From positions 90,869 through 154,868 of the forward strand of contig JAFXSM010000011.1 of assembly GCA_017525605.1 (NCBI GenBank): a stretch of DNA of 64,000 nt. The letters run 5' to 3'. Origin of the DNA: Treponema sp. Lineage in GTDB: Bacteria; Spirochaetota; Spirochaetia; Treponematales; Treponemataceae. The notes under the pieces are model-generated. The model worked only from the letters and a program-made list of their open reading frames with translations, ran no database searches and was not told where the DNA came from. A program made the translations under genes and the position numbers. Each line of letters begins with the position of its first letter. Within the stretch, counting starts at the first letter, position 1. Shown piece after piece: positions 15,594 through 23,739 of this stretch.

Positions 15594-16118
15594 TTATGCC
15601 CAGACGATGCGTCCTTCTTTTCTTGGTGCGGCGGCAGGTGGTTCGCAGTCTGCAAATCCGATTGCGCAGTTTGCGATTCCGGTCCACTCGCCTTCTATTC
15701 CGAGCGATTTAAGGATTTCCTTTCCCTCGTCGCTTTCGAATTCCTCGCGCGCACGGTGAATCCAGATGCTTCCGAGTCCGAGCGAATATGCCGCATTCAT
15801 CAGGTTGCCCATGACGAGCGAGCCGTCGTAGATTCCGAGCGGGGAATCCTTCTGAGCGAGAACGACGAAAACGACAGGTGCGCCATAGAACGGGTCGAAG
15901 CCCGCGTCCCAGCCGCCGATTTTCCTGTTCATCTCGCTGAGCTTGTCGCGAAGTGCTTTGTCGGTGACGGCGATGATTTTCGTCGCCTGAGTTCCTCTTC
16001 CGCTCGCCGCGAAAATTCCTGCCTCGGCAATCTGCTCAAGGTCAGCCTTTGCAGGCATCTCCGGCTTGAATTTGCGGATGCTGCGCCTTTCTTTGAGTGC
16101 TTTGATTACTTCGTTCAT
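15594..16118 (-). CDS. Nitroreductase-family FMN oxidoreductase
   Basis: A 174-residue nitroreductase-fold protein using FMN and NAD(P)H. Motifs: RRSIRKFKPEMPAKADLEQI (FMN phosphate-contacting arginines) near the N-terminus, GRGTQATKIIAVTD, SLVMGNLMNAAYSLGLGSIWIHRA in the middle, and IGFADCEPPAAAPRKEG near the end. It is on the short side for the family, as in the minimal homodimeric members. The physiological acceptor is unknown. Start ATG 16118 has AAGGAG upstream. It lies 14 bp downstream of the Dxs-like gene and is followed by a terminator, so the two are one operon. Confidence 0.9.
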   Translation of the reverse strand: MNEVIKALKERRSIRKFKPEMPAKADLEQIAEAGIFAASGRGTQATKIIAVTDKALRDKLSEMNRKIGGWDAGFDPFYGAPVVFVVLAQKDSPLGIYDGSLVMGNLMNAAYSLGLGSIWIHRAREEFESDEGKEILKSLGIEGEWTGIANCAIGFADCEPPAAAPRKEGRIVWA

Positions 16119-16132
16119 AATCTGCTCCTTTT

Positions 16133-17890
16133 TTATTTTGTGATTTTCTTTATGTCTTCGACAATTTTGCCTGCCGTGATTCCGAGTGACGACAGAAGTT
16201 CCTCAGCCTTGTAGCGGTCGATGAACTTCTTTTCAAGACCGTAGTTCTTCACTTTCATTCCGCTCGTGCCGTAGAACGAAGCGACTTTTTCGCCGAATCC
16301 GCCGTTCAAAATTCCGCTTTCGAGGGTGATTACGAGGCTGTGGTCTTTTTTCAGCTCCTCAAGAAGATTTTTGTCGAGGCCGGAAGCGAAACGCGGGTTT
16401 ATCAATGTCGGAGAAAAGCCGAATTCGTCCTTTATCGCGCGGCAAAGCTCCTCTCCGCGCTGGAAGAAGTCGCCGAGAGCAAGGACTGCAATTTTCTCGC
16501 CTTTCTGCTCGACTTTGAAAGTGTCGGTTGCCGAATATGATTTTTCCGCCTCGCGATGAGCGACCTCATTTCCAGGAATCAGAATCATAACAGGATGCTC
16601 CCTCTGCTCAAGGCTCCAGTCGAGCATGTTCACATACTCTTCCGCGCTTGTCGGGCAGAGAACGACGAGGTTCGGGATGTTCGAGAATGCCGCAAGACCG
16701 AAGATTCCGAGGTGCGTTATGTCGTTCATTCCGTACACCGAAGCGGAATTCATGAGCATCGTGACAGGCATGTTGTTGATGCAGACATCCTGAGAAATCT
16801 GGTCGTATGCCCTCTGGATGAAAGTCATGCTCGTGACGAGAAGCGGTTTTCCGCCGTTCTTTGCAACGCCCGAAGCAGCAGCTACAGCCGCCTCCTCCGC
16901 AATCCCAACGTCAAGATACTGAGAGCCGAGCTCCTTTCGCTCAGCAGGTCCAAGCCCGACAGTCATCGGCATAGCGGGAGTTATCACGACAAGGTCGCGG
17001 TCTTTCTTCGCTTTCTCAAGAATGTAGTTTCTGGTAATCGCGCCGTAGCTTTCTTTTTTTGCGGAGCCGAATTTCCGCTCTCCTGTTTCGCGGTCAAAAG
17101 GCATCGTCCAGTGCCACGCTTCCCTGTTCTCTTCGGCAGGCTTGTATCCTTTTCCCTTCTGAGTGTGGATGTGCACGACGACAGGGCGTTTCGAGTCCTT
17201 CACTTTCTCGAAAACTTTTATGAGGGACGCGACATCGTTTCCGTTCTCCTCGTAGACGTAATCGAGACCGAACGCCGTGAACAAATTGTTCGCGCATTTT
17301 CCGCCCGATTCGCGAAGTGCCTTCAGGTTCTTGTAGATTCCGCCGTGATTTTCCGCAATCGCCTGCTCGTTGTCGTTCACCACGACGATGAAGTTCGATT
17401 CAAGCTCGCTTCCAGCCGCGCTCAACGCCTCCAGAGCCTCGCCGCCAGAAAGGGAGCCGTCACCGATTACGGCGATTATGTTCTCGCTTTTTCCTTTTAC
17501 GTCACGCGCCTTTGCAAGCCCCAAAGCAAGCGCAACCGAAGTTGAAGTGTGCCCGATGTTGAAAAAATCATGCTCGCTTTCGTCAGGATTCGTGAAGCCC
17601 GAATTCTCGCCGAATCTAGCGTCGTCAAAATAGCCCGCCTTTCGTCCTGTGAGCATTTTGTGCGCATAAGTCTGATGAGCAACGTCAAAAACGAATTTGT
17701 CTTTCGGAGAATCAAATACATAGTGGAGCGCGATTGTTGCCTCGACAAAACCGAAATTCGGCCCGAAGTGCCCGCCGATTTTCGTGAGCCTGTTGAAAAG
17801 TCCCTCGCGGATTTCACCAGCAAGCCCGCCAAGCTGCTCAACGGAAAGTTTCCTCAAATCTTCCGGGGAATTGATACTATCCAATAACAT
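16133..17890 (-). CDS. Divergent 1-deoxy-D-xylulose-5-phosphate synthase-like thiamine-diphosphate enzyme
   Basis: A 585-residue transketolase-family protein, slightly shorter than typical Dxs (about 620). The N-terminal half keeps Dxs features: KIGGHFGPNFGFVEATIALH, DVAHQTYAHKMLTGR, GHTSTSVALALG, VIGDGSLSGGEALEAL and the thiamine-diphosphate/Mg site ending in NDNEQAIAENHGG. The C-terminal half departs: DVGIAEEAAVAAASG keeps the catalytic glutamate but not the usual AEQHAV; the usual YSTFLQRAYDQ is SMTFIQRAYDQ; and the usual DRAGLVGADGPTHQG is NSASVYGMNDITHLG. Dxs activity (pyruvate plus glyceraldehyde 3-phosphate to DXP) is therefore uncertain. AGGAG precedes ATG 17890. A palindrome (17912-17928) lies in the upstream region. 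Confidence 0.8.
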   Translation of the reverse strand: MLLDSINSPEDLRKLSVEQLGGLAGEIREGLFNRLTKIGGHFGPNFGFVEATIALHYVFDSPKDKFVFDVAHQTYAHKMLTGRKAGYFDDARFGENSGFTNPDESEHDFFNIGHTSTSVALALGLAKARDVKGKSENIIAVIGDGSLSGGEALEALSAAGSELESNFIVVVNDNEQAIAENHGGIYKNLKALRESGGKCANNLFTAFGLDYVYEENGNDVASLIKVFEKVKDSKRPVVVHIHTQKGKGYKPAEENREAWHWTMPFDRETGERKFGSAKKESYGAITRNYILEKAKKDRDLVVITPAMPMTVGLGPAERKELGSQYLDVGIAEEAAVAAASGVAKNGGKPLLVTSMTFIQRAYDQISQDVCINNMPVTMLMNSASVYGMNDITHLGIFGLAAFSNIPNLVVLCPTSAEEYVNMLDWSLEQREHPVMILIPGNEVAHREAEKSYSATDTFKVEQKGEKIAVLALGDFFQRGEELCRAIKDEFGFSPTLINPRFASGLDKNLLEELKKDHSLVITLESGILNGGFGEKVASFYGTSGMKVKNYGLEKKFIDRYKAEELLSSLGITAGKIVEDIKKITK

Positions 17891-17911
17891 AACATCTCCT
17901 AGAATCAGAAC

Positions 17912-17928
17912 AGTAACAAAATGTTACT
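17912..17928 (-). promoter_or_regulatory. Operator-like palindrome upstream of the Dxs-like gene
   Basis: A perfect inverted repeat AGTAACA-AAA-TGTTACT, 22 bp upstream of the start codon. This position suits a repressor site. No regulator gene adjoins it, so the binding protein is unknown. Confidence 0.5.
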
Positions 17929-18002
17929 AATAACTAATCTAGCAAACGTTTTATCACGCCGTCAAGAAAAATTTGAATTAAGGAAAACTTATTTGCCACA
18001 GT

Positions 18003-18055
18003 CAAAAAAAAATGCCTGCCGAAACCAAGACGAGGAACAGGTTCCGGCAGGCAAG
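18003..18055 (-). terminator. Terminator of the glycan-use operon
   Basis: Stem TGCCTGCCGGAACC / GGTTTCGGCAGGCA on the minus strand (18013-18054), followed by nine T (18004-18012). It lies about 60 bp past the symporter stop. Confidence 0.85.
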
Positions 18056-18113
18056 AAAAAAAACACGGCCCAATTTAGTTGTGGGAATCTCTGAAAATTT
18101 CAGTTTTTAATTC

Positions 18114-19562
18114 TTAGAGACTCTCCTTTTTCTTTCCGAGTTCGGCGTTGATTTCTGAGATTTTTTCATCGGTGAGGATGAAGCGGCTTCGGAAAATTAT
18201 CACGCCCACAATCAGGACGAAAATCGGAAGGAGCGTCATCACAAGGCGCAATCCCATTTTTGAAGATGACGAAACGCATTTCGAGAAATCGACACCGCCT
18301 GCCGATTCGCAGACGTTCTTGAGGTTGAGCACCGAGAGTGCCATCGAAGCGACGAATGCGGCAACGCCGGAAGCGAGCTTCACAACGAAAGTCTGCATCG
18401 AGAAAATCACGGACTCGTCGCGGCGGCCGTTTTTGAGTTCGCCGTAATCGACAGTGTTCGCAAGGAAAACCGTGATGATGACGTTGTTCACGCCGGCAGA
18501 TGCCATGACGAGAACGCCAGGAACGAGGAGCGGCACAATAGAGCTTACGCCGAGAGTCGCAAGGACGAGCAAGGCAATGTAGCCGATGATGCTCATCGTG
18601 ACGCTGACGTAGAAAATCTTTATGTTGTTCAGTTTGCAGACGTTGCGGAGGAACGGATAGAGAATCATCATCGCGAGAATCTGTGTTCCGCCACCGACCA
18701 TGTTGAACAGCGCGTATCCGTCATTCCAGCATTCGCCGCCGATATCGTACTTGAAGAAATAGATTACGAGGTTCGAAGTGATATAAAGCGCGACGTTGAT
18801 TACGACAATCGTGAGAACGACCGTCATCGCCTGGTCATTCCTGACGAGCGCGCGGAACATATCGCCTACGGAAGCAGTCTTCATGTTCACGGAAGATTTT
18901 TCTTTTACGCAGACGCACATTATGATAGTGAACAAGATGAACAGAACCGCGACAGCAAGTGTGAAGAATTTGAATCCGTTCAGCTCAATCCACTGGTTGC
19001 CCGGGAAGCGGGATGCGAATTCGGAAGGAACGTCGCCTGCGAACATACGGCCGAGAACGGGAACAAGCACCATCGTCATAATCGAGATGATTGCGGAACC
19101 GACACCGGCACAGCTTCGCGCAAGAGTCGTCAGCCCCTCGCGCTCCTTTCCACCCTCAGTGAAAGCAGGAATCATCGACCAGTACGGAATGTCCATCATC
19201 GTGTACGTCACGCCCCAGACGATGTAAGTCACGGCGGCATAAGCGACAAGCCCGGACGCATCGAGCGAAGGCGGAGCCGCGAACATCAGGAAAAGGACGA
19301 CCGCATTCGTCAATGTTCCGATAAGAAGCCACGGTCTGAATTTCCCCCAACGGGTCTTCGTGCTTGCAACTACAACGCCCATAATCGGGTCGTTGAAAGC
19401 ATCGAACACACGCGCGATGAGCAGGATAACGCCCATTGCCGCCGCGCTCACGCCGAGAATGTCCTGAAAATAGTAGAGGACATAGCTCGCCGAGAGCATG
19501 TAGACCATATCCTTTCCGACTGCGCCGAGTCCGTACGACGCCTTTTCCTTCAAACCAAGCAT
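18114..19562 (-). CDS. GPH-family (MelB-like) sugar:cation symporter
   Basis: A 482-residue, 12-helix inner-membrane transporter of the glycoside-pentoside-hexuronide family. It begins MLGLKEKASYGLGAVGKDMV, the family-typical amphipathic opening. Signatures: FDAFNDPIMGVVVASTKTRWGKFRPWLLIG (cation/sugar site and the loop 2-3 RW-G-FRPW motif) and YTMMDIPYWSMIPAFT. MelB-type proteins import alpha-galactosides or similar sugars with Na+ or H+. I set the start at 19562 because AGGAGG lies just upstream; the frame back to 19736 would add 58 residues with no similarity and overlap tetR. It lies 26 bp after the TetR gene and before the operon terminator. Confidence 0.92.
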   Translation of the reverse strand: MLGLKEKASYGLGAVGKDMVYMLSASYVLYYFQDILGVSAAAMGVILLIARVFDAFNDPIMGVVVASTKTRWGKFRPWLLIGTLTNAVVLFLMFAAPPSLDASGLVAYAAVTYIVWGVTYTMMDIPYWSMIPAFTEGGKEREGLTTLARSCAGVGSAIISIMTMVLVPVLGRMFAGDVPSEFASRFPGNQWIELNGFKFFTLAVAVLFILFTIIMCVCVKEKSSVNMKTASVGDMFRALVRNDQAMTVVLTIVVINVALYITSNLVIYFFKYDIGGECWNDGYALFNMVGGGTQILAMMILYPFLRNVCKLNNIKIFYVSVTMSIIGYIALLVLATLGVSSIVPLLVPGVLVMASAGVNNVIITVFLANTVDYGELKNGRRDESVIFSMQTFVVKLASGVAAFVASMALSVLNLKNVCESAGGVDFSKCVSSSSKMGLRLVMTLLPIFVLIVGVIIFRSRFILTDEKISEINAELGKKKESL

Positions 19563-19588
19563 TGTTTCCTCCTTTTTGCCTGGGCAAT

Positions 19589-20284
19589 TCAGCTGCTTTT
19601 TAGCGAAGCAAGCAACATATTCGTCAATATCTCTATCTGCCTGCGGCCGGCGAATGTCTTGTCCATGCTCAGCATTTCCCCGGAAATCGCAATCTTCTGC
19701 GCAAGACAGAAAAGCGAGTGCATCATGGTGAAGCACACCTCAAGGTTCTCTGCCTTCGAAACGACAGTATTCTTTGACTTTTCGAATGCAATCGAGCCGT
19801 CCTCGACACCTTTCTTGAATGCGTCGATGGCGAGTGAATTTATCCGTCCGACTATCTCCTCGTAAGGAGCAAGTTTTTCGGCGGTGACTTTTCCTTTTGT
19901 AATGAACGAATCGAAATAATAGATGAAGCTGAAGAAACTCCTCTGCGAAACGACAGCTTCCTGGAATGTCTCAAGAAGATTCTGAATCTGCTCGAATCCC
20001 GAAAGATTCATGTACTCGTCAGAAGTGAACACGTCCTCAAAAATCTTCGCCTCCACGTCCCATGCGTAGACCGCAGCCTCAATCGCCAAATCCTCTTTCG
20101 TCTGGAAGTAGCGGTAGAGCGAAGCCACCCCGATTTCTGCCTGCGAAGCAATTTCCGACATCGATATGTTCTCGATTCCGTTCTCCGCAAAAAGCCCGAA
20201 CGCGCACTCGACGATGTGGTTCATCCTCTCGCGCCTCTGGCTTTCCATCTCGATTTTTCTTTTCTCAGATGCCTGCATAAGCAT
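19589..20284 (-). CDS. TetR-family transcriptional regulator
   Basis: A 231-residue TetR/AcrR repressor. N-terminal HTH (about 15-62): RMNHIVECAFGLFAENGIEN, SMSEIASQAEIGVASLYRYF and KEDLAIEAA, the standard TetR pattern. The helical ligand domain is unassigned. AAGGAG sits 7 nt before ATG 20284; this start overlaps the end of the upstream gene by 20 bp, implying translational coupling. Being inside the operon, it probably regulates it. The palindromes near 25745-25781 in front of the first gene are candidate operators. Confidence 0.92.
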   Translation of the reverse strand: MLMQASEKRKIEMESQRRERMNHIVECAFGLFAENGIENISMSEIASQAEIGVASLYRYFQTKEDLAIEAAVYAWDVEAKIFEDVFTSDEYMNLSGFEQIQNLLETFQEAVVSQRSFFSFIYYFDSFITKGKVTAEKLAPYEEIVGRINSLAIDAFKKGVEDGSIAFEKSKNTVVSKAENLEVCFTMMHSLFCLAQKIAISGEMLSMDKTFAGRRQIEILTNMLLASLKSS

Positions 20285-21746
20285 ATTTCGACTCCTTGCG
20301 ACCGCGTTCTGCATCAACTGCAAGCTCAACTGCGTGATATGCGCCGTTGTAAATTCCTGCGCGTTTGTTTGCGATAATTGCGCGGTTCATCCCAACAAGG
20401 ATATCTTTTTTTTCGATGAACGACACGAGCATTGCCTGCGCATATGCAAGGTTCGGACATTCCGGTGTTCCATCTCCGATTTCGGAAGCACGAACCGCGC
20501 CCCAGCATTCATGTCCGCCGACGTGCTGGATCATCAGCTTCGGCACAGGATAGAACGCAAGCTCGCTCGGCTTTGTCACAAGAACGTCCGAAACGCGCAT
20601 CAGAAGGTTCGTGGCGTAGACTGCCGCAAAAATGTCCTTGTGGCAGAAAACGTGAACGCCTTTTTCGGAAGGATTTTCCGAGAACGCACGGGTCTTTGCC
20701 CAGTCGTCAAAATGCGTCTCTGAAATCTCGGAAAGCCCAGGAACTTTCGAGCAGAGGAAATCCCACACGTTCGCGTAATCTCCGATGTTCACATAGAGAA
20801 CTGCCTTTCCGTTTTTGATGTACGGGACGAGCGTTTTGATGAGAGCCGCAAAATAGTCGCCCTGAGCACCAGCTCCTCCGATTGTCAGAAGGAATCTCAC
20901 CGGCTTTCCGTTTTCGATTCTGCTGATTCTTTCCTCGCAGTCAGATTCGATGTTCGAAACGAATTCGTCGTCGATGTAGTGACCTGCAAAACAGATGTCT
21001 TTCTCGCTCATCGGATTCAAAACTTTGTCGCCTGCAAAACCTTTCAGCGTCCTGTAAGAAAAATATGTCGAAGGAGTCTGCACGAGGTGGAGCGCGCCTT
21101 CCGAAAGGTGAAGAGCCATAGCCCAGTTGTCGGGAATCGCGTTCACGACGTGCGTCAAGCCGGCATGAACCGCAGCCTGCGCTGGCCAGACGTGCGTCGC
21201 AATGTACGGAACGTCTTTCGGAAGGTCACCGAGAACAGGTGCCATTAGTTCCGAGGCAGCCTGGTCAGCGGCATTGTATGTGAGTTTCTTGAAGCCTTCC
21301 GTGTTCAGCGGGTCCCAGACGAATTTGTTGAAGAGCTTTGACTTCTGCGAAAGGCGAGAAGCCTTTGAGTAAAGGTCATTCTGATATGCGATGATTTTTG
21401 TGCAGGTTGTCTCCGAGAACGAGTTCAAGTCGAGCCAGAGCGGGGTGTAGCCGAGTGCACGGGCCGCGCTTGCCATCGCCATCGAGATGCGGTAGTGCCC
21501 GAATCCCATTCTGATGTTGCCGATAATCAGGCTTTTTTCCGGCAGGCTGCCCATCGGTTTGTCCGAAAGGCGAAGGATTTTCGCTCCGAATGCTGGGGTT
21601 AGAACATCGTTGCTGGCGGCGACGAGGTGATACGGTGTTTTTCTGTCATCGCCGAATTTCCGCAAGAATTTTCGCTGTTTGGCAAATGCCTGCTTAATCG
21701 TCTTCTTGTCGATTTTGTTTCCGAAAATTACCGATGTTCTGTCCAT
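20265..21746 (-). CDS. GT-B-fold glycosyltransferase-like protein (MurG/MGDG-synthase type)
   Basis: A 493-residue soluble protein not matched to a named enzyme. The N-terminal domain has SLIIGNIRMGFGHYRISMAM, resembling the glycine-rich acceptor loop of MurG and galactolipid synthases. The C-terminal domain has FLLTIGGAGAQGDYF and VSDVLVTKPSELAFYPVPK, resembling the nucleotide-sugar signature of GT28 (K-P-S/G...E...P). I infer a role with galactose, such as glycolipid synthesis, because it lies between GH36 and TetR/symporter genes; this is not proven. GGGAG precedes ATG 21746. The gene ends inside the tetR start. Confidence 0.65.
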   Translation of the reverse strand: MDRTSVIFGNKIDKKTIKQAFAKQRKFLRKFGDDRKTPYHLVAASNDVLTPAFGAKILRLSDKPMGSLPEKSLIIGNIRMGFGHYRISMAMASAARALGYTPLWLDLNSFSETTCTKIIAYQNDLYSKASRLSQKSKLFNKFVWDPLNTEGFKKLTYNAADQAASELMAPVLGDLPKDVPYIATHVWPAQAAVHAGLTHVVNAIPDNWAMALHLSEGALHLVQTPSTYFSYRTLKGFAGDKVLNPMSEKDICFAGHYIDDEFVSNIESDCEERISRIENGKPVRFLLTIGGAGAQGDYFAALIKTLVPYIKNGKAVLYVNIGDYANVWDFLCSKVPGLSEISETHFDDWAKTRAFSENPSEKGVHVFCHKDIFAAVYATNLLMRVSDVLVTKPSELAFYPVPKLMIQHVGGHECWGAVRASEIGDGTPECPNLAYAQAMLVSFIEKKDILVGMNRAIIANKRAGIYNGAYHAVELAVDAERGRKESKYAYAGI

Positions 21747-21821
21747 TTTTCAACTCCCTTTTTCTGATTTTTTTTATCTGCTGCCTTCAATCTTCAAGAT
21801 TCGATTCTTCACCTTTCATCT

Positions 21822-23690
21822 TCAATCCGCACGGCACTCGTAAATCGAAATCGAATGCGGCTCGAAAAGGAATCCGTTGCCGCTGCTTTTCGCGAACTCG
21901 ACAATCGGCTCGAAGCTTTTGCCACAAGAGTACGCTTCAAGGGCACTCTTTTCTGCAAATGATTTTTTTGAACTGAGATTTATGAATCCCACATATTTTT
22001 TGTCTCTGCTGAAAATTATATACGTTTCAGACGTAACATTCTCAACGCCGAATTCCGCATCCTCAAAGCAGTCGTATAACGCCGCGACCGTCTCGGTCAG
22101 CCTGCCCTCTTTTGACGAATCGAACGAAGATGGGTCATCCGAATGCATAATCTGGTTCGCGAACAGGAAATTCACGAGCGCAATCAGGATTTTCTCTTTC
22201 TCGGAAAGCGAGATGTTCTCGCTTCGCATGAAAACAACGTCAGGGTCGTTCACGAAGACCGACATATCCCAGAACGCGTGTCCGAGAGTGTCCTGCATGT
22301 TCACGAACGCGCTTGGGCGGGCAGGATAATTCGCATTTTTCATCCACGGAATGTCCCAGTCCTCTTTCGTGTCAGTTCCGATTCTCGAAAGCGGAAAGTC
22401 GTTGAACGAGCTTTCGAACGGAAGTCCGCAGCCGAGATACGCAACGCCCTCGCCTTTTTTGTTCACGTTCCGCTTGGTAAGAGTGCGGATTGCCCTGTCG
22501 TACCAGCGGAATGCAGAGCCTCCGTTCGTGAAATTTCCGTTCAGAAGCCCCGCAAAAAGGAAGTCGAGCTTCAGGTAGCGGAATCCCCATTCGTTCACGA
22601 CCTTTTCCATGAGCGAATCCAAGTATTCCACAACAGCGTCGATGCTCAAATCAAGGCAGAAATATGAATGAGGGTATGACGGCTGCTCACTGCCGAACTT
22701 TGCGCCCCACAGCGGATTGAATCCTGCCGCGACCGGTTTTCCTTTTTTGTCGCGGAGAATCCAGTCCTTGTGCTTCCTTGCGAAATCCGAACGCAAATCG
22801 ACAATGAGCGGCGCGAGCCAAAGCCCCGGAATGTAGCCGCGCTTTGAAATTTCAGAAGCGAGGGATGTCATTCCTTGCGGGAAACGGTCTTTTCGCGCAT
22901 CCCAGTCACCGAGCGAAATCTCCCATCCGTCATCGACCTGAAAAACACACGGCTTATTCTTGTCGATGTAGAGCGTCTTGACGATGTTCTGCGATTCACC
23001 AATCGCATCCAAGTCGCGCCTGATGAGATTCCAGTCGATGTCTGCATAGTGATTGTACCAAGACTCCCAGCCTCCTATCCTCCTCTTCCCCAGGAACCCG
23101 AGCCTTGCAAATCTTGCATCCATATCCGAGGCATAAAGCGAGCGGATTTTATCTTTCAGTTCAAAGAACCCATTTGCAGAAAAAACGCACAATTCTGCGA
23201 TTTTTTCGTTTTTATTCCATTTGTTTCCGTCAGACACAGCCGAGCAGAAAATCTTTCTCTTTTTTCTGTCAACGTCGAACCTAACGGGCGGCAAGGCTTG
23301 GCTTTCCGGGGACTTTCGGATGTTTCCGGTAGAACAGAGGGCAAGGTACACGCTCTTTCCGCCGACGTTCCACCTGAGGTACACGATGAAACTTCCGACG
23401 AGCGTCTTTCCTTTGACCGCCCTCTTCCCCGGAACTGTGAAATAATTCTTCCACTGAGGAACAATCGGAAAATATTTTTTCTGCTGCTTTCCCGCATCGA
23501 TTTCCCCACCGAATCCCCATGACTGCCAGCCTGAGCCGTAGAAAGCGAAGTCCGAACCGAGGCATCCTGCTTGCACATCCTCCGAAACAAATTTCCTGAC
23601 AAGAGCGTCAATCGAAAACTCCGCAAAAAGTCTGTTTCCGCCGTCCGTGCATTCCGAATCGCACAAGTATTCAAGAACTTCGCTTCTCAT
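21822..23690 (-). CDS. GH36-type alpha-galactosidase
   Basis: A 622-residue glycoside hydrolase of clan GH-D (GH36-like). An N-terminal beta-sandwich region (about 1-190) precedes the TIM barrel. Barrel motifs: GGWESWYNHYADID, VFQVDDGWEISLGDWD, GYIPGLWLAPLIVD, and RYLKLDFLFAGLL with the nucleophile aspartate in KLDF; the acid/base aspartate is probably in SRIGTDTKEDWDIPW. A C-terminal beta domain ends the protein. No signal peptide is seen, so it likely acts in the cytoplasm on imported alpha-galactosides; one trehalose- or sulfoquinovose-like variation cannot be excluded. GGAGG precedes ATG 23690. It lies 49 bp after the outer-membrane protein gene and 75 bp before the next gene. Confidence 0.85.
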   Translation of the reverse strand: MRSEVLEYLCDSECTDGGNRLFAEFSIDALVRKFVSEDVQAGCLGSDFAFYGSGWQSWGFGGEIDAGKQQKKYFPIVPQWKNYFTVPGKRAVKGKTLVGSFIVYLRWNVGGKSVYLALCSTGNIRKSPESQALPPVRFDVDRKKRKIFCSAVSDGNKWNKNEKIAELCVFSANGFFELKDKIRSLYASDMDARFARLGFLGKRRIGGWESWYNHYADIDWNLIRRDLDAIGESQNIVKTLYIDKNKPCVFQVDDGWEISLGDWDARKDRFPQGMTSLASEISKRGYIPGLWLAPLIVDLRSDFARKHKDWILRDKKGKPVAAGFNPLWGAKFGSEQPSYPHSYFCLDLSIDAVVEYLDSLMEKVVNEWGFRYLKLDFLFAGLLNGNFTNGGSAFRWYDRAIRTLTKRNVNKKGEGVAYLGCGLPFESSFNDFPLSRIGTDTKEDWDIPWMKNANYPARPSAFVNMQDTLGHAFWDMSVFVNDPDVVFMRSENISLSEKEKILIALVNFLFANQIMHSDDPSSFDSSKEGRLTETVAALYDCFEDAEFGVENVTSETYIIFSRDKKYVGFINLSSKKSFAEKSALEAYSCGKSFEPIVEFAKSSGNGFLFEPHSISIYECRAD

Positions 23691-23739
23691 CTAAAGCCTC
23701 CAGTTTTTTTAGTTTACGTTTTCAGTTTTTCTTTTCGAT

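Noticed and set aside
16556..17545. 329-residue plus-strand ORF
   Set aside because: Antisense to the Dxs-like gene, with no recognisable motif or ribosome site.
17891..17960. Riboswitch in front of the Dxs-like gene
   Set aside because: The leader is too short and has no TPP-box or other known pattern; only a simple palindrome is present.
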